Source: Glandiceps talaboti (lineage: Eukaryota; Hemichordata; Enteropneusta; Spengelidae). From it: a DNA stretch of 64,000 nucleotides. The notes below the pieces were generated by a model, which was given only the letters and a program-made list of their open reading frames with translations, was not told where the DNA came from and did not search any database. The translations under genes were made by a program, and so were the position numbers. The stretch lies in the NCBI RefSeq assembly GCF_964340395.1, contig NC_135569.1:15322519-15386518 (forward strand), read 5' to 3'. Numbering within the stretch: the stretch's first letter is position 1; the number at the start of each line of letters is the position of its first letter. This document shows, in pieces, positions 24,601-34,700 of the stretch.

Positions 24601-27600
24601 TTTGCTACCAACTACAATCACAGGATGTCTAGTCACAATCATACGATACCATAATATAATGTGTCAGAAATATTTCTAATGTCTTGTACATGTACGTTTA
24701 TGTTATTCCATCTATGCCAACAGCATGTCTTACTGTGTAAAGACCACAATGTTGAACCCTACATGTACATGTGCTGTATATATGTCAAGTGAGCAGTCTA
24801 TACAGTAAATTTGGCGTGTCACTGACACACAGTAATTTCTTATGCCTATCAAATTTAATGTTCTCCTATCTCTTACTGTGTGGTGACTCATAACTTGATA
24901 TTATAGTTTTTATCATTTTGACCAATGACAAAAATTTAGTTTTATTAGGAGACACACTGAAAGTGACTCCATAATCATCTTCAAATGTTTGTGCTCATGT
25001 TTGGAATCCCAATAAGAGAGGAGGTAATCCATGTCAAAATGTACCCTCAAAGTTCAATGTGTCCATATATAGCCGGCAATTGGAGCTCAAAGTACAAGTG
25101 TACTCTTTTATCCACAGTTTAAATATTCATTAACTTATTTCAACACCTTCTTACATGTACCTCAGGTTACCCTCAGAAGACAACCAGTTTCACCCAATCT
25201 GACTAAAATCCGATGTAGTGTACACGGCATGATATCGTTTTGGCTGTTACGTTTACTGTCGTTTGTTCTTTTGTGAGCGCTCGTTAAATACATCCAACAT
25301 AATACCATAGGTTTTCCCGAACCCAACCTCATACTTATGAGTAGCCAGCCAGAATCTGTCTTATAATATAACACTTACCGTTCAAAATTGAAAGAAAGAG
25401 AACCACCAAACAATAACGATAACATTATTGTCTGCACACCATGCTTGTGCTCTTTTCTACAAGAGTGCTCTGAAGTACTATATACCCATATGTTTTGGTG
25501 CATTACGTATTTTCATTCATTGAGTGGATTCACCCAGCGCTCTCATTTGGCTCAGGATAACCTATAGTATTGTGACAGATGTATGTAACAAGTACTTATA
25601 AAAGAACAAACTACAGTAAACATAACAGCCAAAAAAAAATATGCCGTGTATACTACATCGGATTTTAATCAGATTGAGTCTCACCTTAAGTATTTGCTTT
25701 AGGTATAGTTTGAATATACAGAATATTGTTGTAACAAATGAACAACAGCGAGAATCGCGAAAATGCTTTATTTCAAACAAAAACATTCTGAACAATAGGA
25801 ATTGCCAACATTTGAAGAGAATCATTGAAAACTTGAGTAGTTTGAGTGTGGGTATAGGTTGGTATGTTTGTTATTAATAGCTGACATTGATATTTATACA
25901 TTTATCTTGTGATACAGTAGAAACCTCTGTACAAATAAACTGAATTGAACTCTGAGGTAGATATTACCTAGTACTTATTACATACTGATTAAGCACATTT
26001 ACTAAATGCACATCTAGTTCGGAGCATTTATAAATTATAATAAGCATTTTACTCTCATTTCCTATAAAATCTTGAAACACAGGATATACATTTATTACAA
26101 CAACAAAAAATTGAGAATTTGTAAAATTTCCCCAATGGCCAATGTATACCCAATTGACTGACATATTTGATTGGATTTGTAAGATAAATAAGTATCAGTC
26201 CAACTACAGTATATTACCAGTTGTTATAAATATAATCACTTTTCGGTGGAATTTGTAGGTTGTGCTACAATACCATTGGCACTTTTTTATTGGCTATCTC
26301 TCTGACACAACATAATGGCTTTCAGTTACTATTTTACTGTTCTGGTCAATGACATTGTCAAGACAGATACCTAAGTCTCTAGGCTACGAAAATCAGGATT
26401 CGGCATCAAGATCTTCCAAGACACATGACAACATCTCAAAGTACACAACTGACAATGTTGACAAGACATCAGTGAAATTTTTCGGTCTCGCATCAAAATT
26501 GATTCTAGGACAACTGCCCCCCGGACAACTGCCCCCCGGACAATTGCCCCCGGACAATTGCCCCCGAAGGACAACTGCCCCCCGGACAATTGCCCCCGAA
26601 GGACAACTGCCCCCCGGACAATTGCCCCCGGACAACTGCCCCCGAAGGACAACTGCCCCCCGGACTACTGCCCCCGAACGAAAAAAAAAACTAGTATTAC
26701 AGATGTACGGGTTTGTCATTCATTGAAAAGTCATGTTTTACTCCTATTGTTATCTGTGATAACTGTTACGTCATTCATAAATGTCGGCATGATGATTTAA
26801 CTTACCGCCGTAATTCACATAATTTTCTGGAACATTCTTCTCCTCTTTTCAACCAGTTAACAATTCTCGACGTGTTTAAGTTACACAAGTATTTAGTAGG
26901 TGCTTTTGTTTACGACTTAATACACAATAATTTACCACACTCTATAACCGATTATTGCACGCTGTTTAATTACGAATACAATACATGACAGAAGGCTCAG
27001 GGCAATTTATGTATTCCGCCAGTGAAGACATCAGTTGAACAACAATCAATATCATATACATGTGAATTTCAGTTACATCATGTTTGCCCAGATTCGTCAT
27101 CGCCAGTCTATTTCTGACCTATGGCCTACAATGCCGAAATGTAGAATTTATTCCCACAATTCCGAAATACGATATTTTGGATCGTAACACAATTTACGGT
27201 TTTAAACACTGGCTGATCATGATAAACCGAGCCGAGTCACCATTTACTGTCACCAAAGTCTTACGAGATTGTACATTCTGAGTCTCAATATTTTTTCTAC
27301 TTTTGACTCGTTTTCTATCTTGTTACCTGTATATTTTGTATTGAACTGATAATAAATACATCTTTTCCAGTAAAAAAATGACTTCGTGTTTGTGTTTAGT
27401 GAGTATAATGTACGCAAATTGCGGCGGTAAGTTGCCGACGGTGACTTTTTAATGAATGACAAACCCGTACATCTGTAATACTAGTTTTTTTTTCGGGGGC
27501 AGTAGTCCGGGGGGCAGTTGTCCTTCGGGGGCAGTTGTCCGGGGGGCAGTTGTCCTTCGGGGGCAGTTGTCCGGGGGGCAGTTGTCCTTCGGGGGCAATT

Positions 27601-30600
27601 GTCCGGGGGGCAGTTGTCCTTCGGGGGCAATTGTCCGGGGGCAATTGTCCGGGGGGCAGTTGTCCGGGGGGCAGTTGTCCTGTTACCGTCAAAATTGTTA
27701 GACTTTGTCCGGTAGGAGAAATTTTCATTTCAACTATTCTCTTTTTGGTTTCCATGTCTTCTAAAGTTCTACATTTCACTTTTTTTTTTCAAATCCTGTC
27801 CATTTTCTATACAGATTTTATCAGCACTTTCGTTTCTCTATTTTTTGACCTCTGACCTCCAGTTTTAGTACATTTGTTGTCATTGTTTCTAAATTCTATT
27901 ATATTCTATTCATCCTGAAATCCTTGAAGGTTTTTGGTGCAAGACTGAAACGTAGGTAGAATGTATAAAGAACATTTTTTTTTCACACTAGTTCTTGTTT
28001 TATTTCCAAACCCACGTTTTCTTGTCAAATTATCAGTCATTATGTGCAATCATGGCAGTGATAAATACATGTTTATTTTGAATAGTCTGTTACCATGGAA
28101 ATGGTCAGTGATTTGTTTTTTCTAAGGAAACAGCCAGTAATCTATTACTTCTATGGAAATTGCCAATAATCTGTTGTTTCCATGGAAATGGTGAGTGATC
28201 CAGTGTTTCCATTGTTTCTACGGAAACCGACAGTACATGTAAATCTTTGTTTCTATGGATATGACAAGTTATCTTTTATTCAATAGAAATGGTCAGAGGT
28301 TTGTCACAAGTTGTTTCCATGGAAATGGCTAGTAATCCATTATTTCTAAACTGCCAAAAAAATGATGTTGTTTCTGTGGAAATAGTGATCTATTGTTTCT
28401 ATGGAAACAGCCATTGATCCTTCCTTTCTACCGATGTCATGACAAGTGATTTGCTGTTTCAATGGAAATGGACAATAATCCATGGTTTCCATGGAAACAG
28501 TCAGTGATCCTTATACTCTTCAGATATGACTGGTGATCACTGATATGTTGAACACACTTTTTGAAAATGTTTTATTAGAGGCAATAACTACCCTGTAATA
28601 TCATACACCCTGAACAGTATTGAATCACCTATAGGTGAGCATACATTTTGTATGTTTTGTATCTGTATGCATGATCAATCAAATCACATTGATATTTTCT
28701 GGTCCTTACCCAAAAATCAGCACTCTTTCTGGTGATCACATTTGAAACCTGTTATTACCTTTATGGAAAACATGGTTACTTTGGAAAGGTAAATTGGAAA
28801 CAATTCAATCTGTCTAATATCGTCTACCTATAAATGTGAATATAGAGTCACCCCCTCCAACCTCCAACCCCCTCCAACCTCCAACCCCCTCCATACTACG
28901 CCATAACACTAAATGAATTCAGTAAATTCTATTTTGACAATAGGGCCAGAAAAAAAAGGCGTTCAAAGCTGGGGGTTTTTTTGTTTTGTTTTTTACAATG
29001 TTGGACGAGGATTGAAAAACAAGCTGATGGCAAAACATTTCAGATTGAGTTTATATAGAACTTATTCAGTCATTTTGATTTCATCCCTTGCAATTTGTCT
29101 GTATGATAATCGATTTCCATCAGTTCTACATTTAGGAAATGTACATAATTTACAGTTTTACAACAAATTTTGTAGCTGCTTCTCTGACCCTCTCTTCTCT
29201 AAAAATGTTAAGACCCGCCAAATGAAACTCAAGAATTATTTTAGCCACCCCTTCTGTCAACTACACTACAATGGAGATATAACATTATATTGTAAAATGA
29301 TGTATCAAAATAACAGTGATAACCAACTACAATATTTATGACCATGGGCAAATATTTATGACCATGGGAAGGGTGCTGAGCAAAGGATGTGGATTTCACA
29401 TGCATAAGAAGATGTCTCCAACCACCTTCCATCTTGTTTTGAAAGAAAGACAATTATCTCTGTGATTGCTATTGATTGGAAGGAGACACCTCCAAAGATG
29501 AAAACCTTTTTAAAAATAAGGACAATGTAAGAGGCCATTTAGAGGCATACATTTATCAAACCATAGACATAATTTAAAGTCTTACAATGCTTGAATATGG
29601 TCTTAAAATACCAGAATTGAGACAATTGTGCTCTGCAGTACATATTATCTGGCTATGAAGTGTACTTTGTTGTGGCAAAGCTAAAAGATATTTTGCAGAT
29701 GTGCACTTGGTAAATGACTTCTGAAGTTTAATTTGGTTCCAAAAAATCACAAATAAAGGGCAAAACATTTCAAGACTTTCAGACTATCATAATGTTGATG
29801 GCCCAAAGACTGCTCAGCACCCTTCCCATGGTCGTAAATATTTGCTCATTCCTTTTGTGAACGTTGAGAACATGAGGATGTATTATATTGTCCATCACCA
29901 AAAAAAAATTAACAATATTGAAATGCCAAAAATATGGGTAGGTCGGGGCCCGTTGAACAGCTTTTTTATTTTTTCTGGCCTAAGATGAATCATTCTACAG
30001 TCACTGTGTCAGAAATGACAAAATACCATAATATTAATATACTATCTACCGAGTACTATATTAAACTATCACATTGATGAATGTTATCAGAATACATAAT
30101 AGACATTTTGAGTCATTTTATGTCATTGCAAATTAGTAGGCAAAATACACTCAACAGTCGTTGACTTTTAGTTTTTATAAGAACAGCAAATCTACAATTT
30201 AGTATTCACCCTAAAGTTAATTCACAAGCAATCAAAACACAAATAATAACTTCAATGATTGGTACAAGTGAACGCTTTCATGTACATGTATACAATGTAA
30301 TTTCAGTGTCTGAGCAGAAGTCGAGAAGGTCTGGTGACCCCCAGTAACAGGACAGGTGAAAAAATGGTAAAACTGGCATAGTTTCCCATACAACTGTACA
30401 TTGTATATGATAAAGTTAGTGGGAACTCTGGTAAAATGACAGGGGAACTCAGGTAGATTTTACCTACTTACCACCCTTAACAAAAACACTGGTAGAGAAC
30501 CCTGGTAAAATGACAGGGGAACTCAGGTAGATTTTACCTACTAACCACCCTTAACAAAAACACTGGTAGGAAACCCTGGTAAAATGACAGGGGAACCCAA

Positions 30601-32809
30601 GTAGATTTTACCTATTTACCACCCTTAACAAAAACACTGGTAGGGAACCCTGGTAAAATGACTGGGGAACTCAGGTAGATTTTACCTACTTACCACCCTT
30701 AACAAAAACACTGGTAGAGAACCCTGGTAAAATGACAGGGGAACTCAGGTAGATTTTACCTACTTACCACCCTTAACAAAAACACTGGTAGGAAACCCTG
30801 GTAAAATGACAGGGGTACTCAGGTAGATTTTACCTACTTACCACCCTTAACAAAAAGAACTGGTAGAGAACCCTGGTAAAATGACAGGGGTACTCAGGTA
30901 GATTTTACCTACTAACCACCCTTAACAAAAAGAACTGGTAGGGAACCCTGGTTAAATGACTGGGGAACTCAGGTAGATTTTACCTACTGACCACCCTTAA
31001 CAAAAAGAACTGGTAGGGAACCCTGGTTAAATGACTGGGGAACTCAGGTAGATTTTACCTACTTACCACCCTTAACAAAAACACTGGTAGGAAACCCTGG
31101 TAAAATGACAGGGGTACTCAGGTAGATTTTACCTACTTACCGCCCTTAACAAAAACACTGGTAGGGAACCCTGGTAAAATGACAGGGTACTCAGGTAGAT
31201 TTTACCTACTAACCACCGTTTAACAAAAATACATGATGCAGATCTGAACTATAAACTTGGGTAGTACAAAATAACGCCTTACAACATGCCCAAAAAATCA
31301 GACATTTCCTAACTTCAACATTAATTACGGAGCCTTCAAGAACCAAGAAATATTAACAAGTACATGTACCTCCAAATCTGACCAAGAATGATAAAAATAT
31401 CATCACATTGCAAACTATTGAAATGTGTGGTACAGGGTATGATTCCGATATGTCACTCATGTGTGATCTTGCCGTACTACCCATTTCGAAATTCTGCAGT
31501 GTACTGCTATGTTTTTGACAGGATTGGGGTACTTTTGAACATTTCTTGGGTCATGAGGGGGTCTATAATTAATATTGAAGTTACATGTAGGAAAGTATTG
31601 AGATTTTGGCAGGTAAGGCAAAATTTATCGAAAAAAAATCAGATTTTATACAATTGAAGTTGTAGCATTACTTGTGTGTGCAAGGCCCGGAGTAATGAAA
31701 AGCTAAAAATCATAAAATCAAAGCTCAAAATCTAAATGTTGCAATTACTGCAGACAAAAATAACATAACTACATGTAGGTGTCAATTAACCCTGCTTGCA
31801 GACAGAGAATATCTGTTTGCTGTCCCAATATTATGTAAAAATTGTAATACTACAATAGGGTAAATACGTTTTTAGATTGTCCATTCCATATGACCATCTA
31901 TGCCATGGTAATAATCATTTATTTAGTTGAACAGGTAATTTCTTCTGTTTTTCATCTGCACAAACATTTGCTGTGATCATAATATAGATATGAAGAAATT
32001 GGAATCAAATGCCATTTTCACGTCTGTTAGTCCTGCTTGCAAACTTGGGAAAGACTTCCTTCCCATCAAGAAATCCTCCTTCTGATTGTATTCCTAGTAG
32101 GGGGGGGGGGCACAAATGTTTTAATTTCAGTTGGGGGTCGGGGAAGCCTAAAGGAAGTCTTTCCCAAACGGAGTAAGTCATCTGGTGTCGAGTGAAACGC
32201 GTGCACCGTCTACAAGCAGGACGACACGCCTGTACATGTAAACAGCTGGTCAGTGGAGAGATGTGAATAGTCAACAAGGTGTTATCACGTCTGAACTGCT
32301 AAAGCAATATATCAAATTAACACACGAGTATTTCAGCATAATATTCTGTGATGAGTGTGGAACCATATTTACTAACAAAAATGCCGCCTGGCCGTATGAA
32401 TCAGCTCGTGATAATGTATTTGGATTCTAGCATGTCCTTTTTTATTATGGTTACACTGACTGTACTGCACGTATGTGTTTGATGATGCACGGAACCTACT
32501 AGTATTACTACTATATTGTACTACAAACGTCATCGCTATGTCCTTGGGTAATACTGATATTGTATGACATATTATTTGATATTCATAAATGTGATGTATT
32601 TGTGACGATGTTGCCCTTACTGTCTCACATCCAAACACCAACTCTAAGAACGGCAAAACCATTCGCAATACAAGCATCCATCAGATCTAATGTTTAAATT
32701 GACGGCGAAAAGAAAGTGTTAATGTTATGTAAACGCATCTTACCTCTTTGATGGCCTTCGCTATTCGGTCCAAAATCCGGTCTTTAAGTCTCAAACGCTC
32801 GTTCGACAT
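12660..32809 (-). CDS. PLEKHM2: PLEKHM2 (SKIP)-like RUN-domain lysosome/kinesin adaptor, 5' eight coding exons (3' end outside window)
   Basis: Eight exons (32744-32809, 21003-21109, 19149-19258, 17882-17981, 17341-17428, 14306-15750, 13398-13467, 12660-12750) join in phase to give 692 codons plus one base. I aligned the translation from memory to vertebrate PLEKHM2. Matches include LKDRILDRIAKAIKE near residue 10, LVEHLDHALLHG, GYWVVIPHFTRKD, GRAWLYIALNES, FDLDLSVPYLDLASYLP (all RUN domain, about residues 1-170), TDLEVIHL followed by a lysine-rich patch (about 313-335), then IDNNTKLYLMLEIF and IRMNTGHMEG followed by LLTDQSMYLLRKG in the C-terminal conserved region. In vertebrates the protein binds ARL8 through its RUN domain and recruits kinesin-1 to move lysosomes outward. 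The C-terminal PH domain is missing and must be encoded left of base 1 unless the gene is truncated. Introns are 0.35-11.6 kb and carry many mobile elements. The family match is strong; one-to-one orthology is inferred. Confidence 0.93.
13205..13335. mobile_element. Half copy of the MITE seen at 20260-20660
   Basis: The segment with ggatatttattttggattt and tcaaaaatcaatgtgaaac aligns over about 115 bases to the reverse complement of 20540-20640. It is 60 bp from PLEKHM2-like exon 7 and lacks the second arm. Confidence 0.6.
13398..13467 (-). CDS. PLEKHM2: PLEKHM2-like exon 7
   Basis: Acceptor aatttacag, donor gtagga, 70 bp. One base completes a Lys codon split with exon 6, then IDNNTKLYLMLEIF and KTESEEFQK. 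The vertebrate counterpart reads VDNNHLLLLMIHVF then RENEEQLFK. Matching phase on both sides and the alignment make this short exon convincing. Confidence 0.85.
13953..14156. repeat. (GAAT)n/(GGAT)n microsatellite, about 200 bp
   Basis: Tetranucleotide tgaa/tgga array with a single-base slip near 14099. It lies 150 bp from the donor of PLEKHM2-like exon 6 and reads FIHS repeats on the minus strand, which are not protein. Confidence 0.95.
14306..15750 (-). CDS. PLEKHM2: PLEKHM2-like exon 6 (large disordered middle region)
   Basis: Acceptor tttgacag, donor gtaagt, 1445 bp. It opens with SVPYLDLASYLPAKKR, the end of the conserved N-terminal block, then runs through 449 codons of Ser/Thr/Glu/Lys-rich, low-complexity sequence without a predicted fold. 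A TDLEVIHL motif precedes a run of lysines (about residues 313-335), matching the vertebrate TELEVI plus lysine patch. One large exon for the disordered region is usual in this family. The only tryptophan is in AVMWGDRTN (about residue 365). The vertebrate W-acidic kinesin-light-chain motifs are not recognisable at their expected place. Confidence 0.92.
15931..16085. mobile_element. hAT-like MITE with 8-bp target-site duplication
   Basis: The 155-bp element starts CAGTGTGCCCTCTAA and ends ttagagggaacactt. It is flanked by gtccactt (15923-15930) and gtccactc (16086-16093), seven of eight matching. CAGTG ends with 8-bp duplications fit the hAT superfamily. A diverged relative is at about 24802-24974. 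Confidence 0.75.
17182..17262. repeat. 81-bp hairpin with 31-bp arms
   Basis: The arm atcatcgcgtcagtgtagaa plus aggtcgtatct pairs with its inverse ending gacgccatgat, 29 of 31 positions, around a 19-base loop. It is intronic, and is likely a mini-MITE. Confidence 0.75.
17341..17428 (-). CDS. PLEKHM2: PLEKHM2-like exon 5 (end of RUN domain)
   Basis: Acceptor attgtag, donor gtaagt, 88 bp. It reads HALMRDDQRMMVLQTLASG then LDYVTFDLDL and ends in phase 0. This corresponds to the vertebrate LVSGLEFIRFELDLD region that closes the RUN domain. Confidence 0.92.
17882..17981 (-). CDS. PLEKHM2: PLEKHM2-like exon 4 (RUN domain)
   Basis: Acceptor tgccag, donor gtaagt, 100 bp. It completes the split Gly codon and reads RAWLYIALNESLVESYLRC then IAENKKTIRKFYVE. 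Vertebrate PLEKHM2 has RAWLYLALNENSLESYLR at the same place. The exon leaves two bases. Confidence 0.93.
17982..19148. other. PLEKHM2-like intron 3
   Basis: Dominated by the (GACA)n array at 18350-18770. No gene is seen. Confidence 0.7.
18350..18770. repeat. (GACA)n microsatellite with a duplicated 150-bp interspersed segment
   Basis: Gacagaca runs are broken by a segment containing gagacatgaagagatagcca and acaactacaat(a/g)tagatagac, which appears twice (about 18477-18560 and 18653-18740). This indicates duplication of the array together with its interruption. Confidence 0.9.
19149..19258 (-). CDS. PLEKHM2: PLEKHM2-like exon 3 (RUN domain core)
   Basis: Acceptor acttcag, donor gtagga, 110 bp. 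It takes two bases from exon 2 to make Gly and leaves one base. It encodes LRHVTPGYWVVIPHFTRKD and IIRQISILPNITTDLGRG, closely matching the vertebrate GYWVLVVHFTRREAIKQI segment. Confidence 0.93.
19259..21002. other. PLEKHM2-like intron 2
   Basis: Holds the inverted-repeat element at 20260-20660. It also has a near-repeat: 19350-19560 and 19680-19870 share aaactttgggt, cacttgattgccaagaaac-like and gaacaatgaat segments. No gene is seen. Confidence 0.55.
20260..20660. mobile_element. Inverted-repeat MITE, about 400 bp
   Basis: Left arm gggtatttatttcggatttt to aaaaatcaatgtgaaa (20320-20395) and right arm tttcacattgatttttcaat to aaataaatacct (20548-20612) are inverted copies. The ends carry tagccct / agggcta. 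The family is also found at 13205-13335. Exact ends and TSD are unresolved. Confidence 0.65.
21003..21109 (-). CDS. PLEKHM2: PLEKHM2-like exon 2 (RUN domain, N-terminal helices)
   Basis: Acceptor ttatttcag, donor gtaagt, 107 bp. It enters in phase 0 and leaves two bases over. It encodes IQGLQLGATNQPVVLNHEV and VQKLVEHLDHALLHG. The EHLDHALLHG segment is the RUN-domain signature of this family. Confidence 0.92.
24175..24508. mobile_element. MITE with about 32-bp terminal inverted repeats
   Basis: Left end ctctagtaattgagccttca then gtttactaagatag. Right end is its inverse (ctatcttagtaaactgaagg, cttgattaccagaa). No coding. Flanks show no clear duplication. Confidence 0.7.
24802..24974. mobile_element. 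Diverged hAT-like MITE
   Basis: The interior aatttggcgtgtcac, ctcttactgtgtggtgactca and tcattttgac, and the end attaggagacacactg, parallel the element at 15931-16085. The left end is eroded and no TSD is visible. Confidence 0.5.
26507..27681. mobile_element. Foldback element with G/C-rich tandem-repeat arms and captured LINE fragment
   Basis: Two arms of about 227 bp (26507-26733 and 27455-27681) are near-perfect inverted copies. Their outer 170 bp are arrays of a 15-17-base unit (ggacaactgccccc with variants); the inner part has ctagtattacagatgtacgg. The G-rich strand has G5-G6 runs at regular spacing. The 720-bp centre holds a LINE 3' coding piece. No target-site duplication is evident. 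Confidence 0.8.
26806..27080 (+). pseudogene. LINE reverse-transcriptase C-terminal fragment captured in the foldback element
   Basis: The plus-strand frame reads LTYRRNSHNFLEHSSPLFNQ then LTILDVFKLHKYLVGAFVYD, then a stop at 26988 and QKAQGNLCIPPVKTSVEQQS. PLFxxLxIL...KLxKYLxGxFxY is the usual region after the catalytic palm in CR1/Jockey-type LINEs, where the 35619-36278 ORF of this window has SSPLFQQLGILSVHQQ. It is a different LINE from that one. Confidence 0.6.
28086..28520. repeat. Degenerate ~32-bp minisatellite of X-box-like palindromes
   Basis: About 13-14 units of gtttc(c/t)atggaaa(c/t)gg plus a cagtgatc-type spacer run through this stretch. The best copies (28177, 28313, 28396, 28482) contain GTTTCCATGGAAA(C/T), which fits the palindromic RFX X-box form GTTNCCATGGNAAC. 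Units vary in spacing and several are decayed. Confidence 0.8.
29348..29849. mobile_element. 502-bp MITE with ~36-bp terminal inverted repeats
   Basis: Left end gcaaatatttatgaccatgg then gaagggtgctgagca. Right end is its inverse with one change. Just left, aatatttatgaccatggg is repeated again, so the left TIR is partly duplicated. Interior ORFs show no motif. Confidence 0.75.
30420..31215. repeat. 74-75-bp minisatellite, 11 copies
   Basis: The unit contains ctggtaaaatgacaggggaa, ctcaggtagattttacctac and caccctta-acaaaaacac. Copies begin near 30430 and repeat every 74-75 bases to 31173. Each unit has the small hairpin aggta(gatt)tacct. Variants (acactgg/agaactgg, aggggaact/aggggtact) are shared between neighbouring units, showing array growth by local duplication. 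Confidence 0.95.
32101..32110. repeat. G10 homopolymer
   Basis: A run of G between attcctagtag and gcacaaatg-type sequence. Similar G runs occur at 15866, 33112, 53560 and 55120. Confidence 0.8.
32744..32809 (-). CDS. PLEKHM2: PLEKHM2-like exon 1 (start codon, 22 codons)
   Basis: Starts at the ATG at 32809 and reads MSNERLRLKDRILDRIAKA then IKE, ending at a canonical gtaaga donor in phase 0. Vertebrate PLEKHM2 begins in a similar way (VKDRILENISLSVKKLQ), which supports this start. The preceding sequence, gagatgtaagtag on this strand, resembles a splice donor, but no upstream coding exon is needed. Confidence 0.88.
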
Positions 32810-33100
32810 CTCTTTGGATTTTCTACTTACATCTCAGACCAATTGAAACTGATAAAATCACCTACTCCGAGAGAACCCAAACATTATTTCTTAAATGAAT
32901 GACAAATATATTTTCGTCATAGCGCCATTTTGTATAGTGGACTATGGGAGTGAATACTGCCCTCAGGTGAAATATCGTCGTCGTTCCTTCTGTAAAAACA
33001 AAAGTATCTTACAGCAAGCATCTTCCGACCTCAAGGGGGCGGGCTTCGTACCATGTTACAAATAAGTTTGGGGAGCGCGTCAATACAAACGCAATTTCTT
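32810..33100 (-). promoter_or_regulatory. Probable promoter/5' UTR region of the PLEKHM2-like gene
   Basis: The 300 bases upstream of the start codon hold a YY1-like site (GCGCCATTTTG on the plus strand, about 32921) and a GC box (gggggcggg, about 33035). No TATA box is evident. This looks like a TATA-less housekeeping promoter. The transcription start is not determined. Confidence 0.4.
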
Positions 33101-34700
33101 TTAATTTGGATGGGGGGGGGGGGTCAGTATTTTTTGTTCTCATCCGATAAAACGACTTTTAGTTTAATGGAATCTGTCTTGTACCCCTAAATACAAATCA
33201 TTCTCACAAACCAGAGTTATTATTTCTACCACTACATTTCGAAATAAATACCTAAAGGTGCGGGTTAAACACTAAAACTTAAAAAATCACCAAAACAGAC
33301 GGAAAAAACCCTCAAAACCGCAACAAGACGCTACATGTACAATTATTGCAGCTTGTGGTGTACAGACTATAGTCCTGCTTGCTGACGGAATAACTCGAGA
33401 CACGACTGTCACTTGCACTCAGTTCCATCTTTCTATTCAGAAATAGTCGGATTATTCACGTCCCGTGCACCGTTTGCAAGCAAGACAACAACTTACAAAG
33501 CCAGGTACACGTAACGTTACTTACTTTAAGTTTAACGTTACTTACCTGACAATATGACGATATATCACTGAAATCTGAGCGATGATATATATTCCTCTAC
33601 TTTAACCGGTGAATATCAGCTATACTATCGTCGGGACGGTCTTGTAACTGACCTCCTACAGTATCCGCGATCTGTTTACAGTCAGTTTACAGACTGTACC
33701 GTACGTGTACGTTACAGAATGACTGGTACAGTGATGTCAATGAATGTCTTCAACATTTGTGTGGAAGTCACCAAAGTATTAATGTAAGAATCTCTAGTTA
33801 ATCGATTCATTTTTTCTTGTTCAGCACATATTCAAGTCTTTATTCAGACGTGAGGTATATTTGTTTACTTGATAAATGTAGTAAGAACAGTTTGAATTTT
33901 AAAGGTACTAGCATTAATATTCCATTTTATGTTAGCTCAGAAGAAAAAACAATTATACATTTGCATGTACCAAAATAAAATTACACTGCCAAACACGGTT
34001 TGTATTTTTGACTTCCTTTATCAGGACGTATCTAGACTTTATATGCGTATAAAGATACTTCTGTGTGTCCCACTTGGATGTAGCACAGGGGCGGGTCAGT
34101 GTCTCAATGAAATTATATTTCCATTTACCAAAGCAATCAGTTCACGTGACACGTTTGATTGACAGTTGTCATTGGTATATATTGTTGGATTGATAGTTAT
34201 ATGTTTACTCGAGTGTGCTATCTTCATAAAAAATCGTCATACACTTTCTCACATAAAGAAAGAAGCGACCAAAAATTTGACTGCTCATATCGTAATTGAA
34301 TCCCGAGAAATCAACTGTCTTATGAAGCTTTCAACAGTTAATAAACTAGTTGTCTTGCCATTTCTTGTCCTAATATGTGGATAATGTTGTTCTACCTATT
34401 TTAGACAGAGACTAGTATATCTGGCATGAATTACATTTCCGCGCAAATGCAAACCGAGGGAACGAACAGCACTCAGGGAAGGGGTGGGGGCGGATGAGAA
34501 AATATTTTGTACAAATTGTTTCCCAGTTCCCGCTTCCCTTCAAGCTCACAAAAAAAAACGTTGTCGCTGATTTTCATTTGTGCAGTTATATGGTATACTT
34601 CCCGTATTCTGGAGATGTGCAAATGTATGATACACTAGTATAAAATAACAGTGGTAATCGACTTCAGTGTTCATACATAATAAGAGATTTCTTTATAAAT
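33101..34700. other. Intergenic sequence upstream of the PLEKHM2-like gene
   Basis: No gene supported. Small ORFs at 33929-34384 show no motif. GC boxes are sparse and no second (divergent) first exon was identified. Confidence 0.5.

Larger units (their letters stand above)
21110..32743. other. PLEKHM2-like intron 1 (11.6 kb)
   Basis: No exon-like conserved coding was found apart from captured or inserted elements listed separately. At 21570-21790 there is a patch of gaatcgatt/gattcaatt-type palindromes beginning gccctgtccacatacatg, which looks like the end of an old DNA transposon. Short ORFs at 22010-22500 carry no recognised motif. Confidence 0.6.

Noticed and set aside
26349-27855. Overlapping Gly/Pro-rich ORFs
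   Set aside because: Translations of the foldback arm repeats.
27890-27960. Hammerhead-like sequence with tgaaacgtag
   Set aside because: The stem II and CTGATGA box cannot be formed convincingly; it may be an old Penelope tail but is too weak to list.
28913-29341. 142-codon plus ORF in intron 1
   Set aside because: No motif, biased Phe/Tyr/Leu composition of AT-rich DNA, no splice or promoter context.
34166-34384. 72-codon plus ORF with hydrophobic start
   Set aside because: No family match, no promoter or splice context; likely chance.
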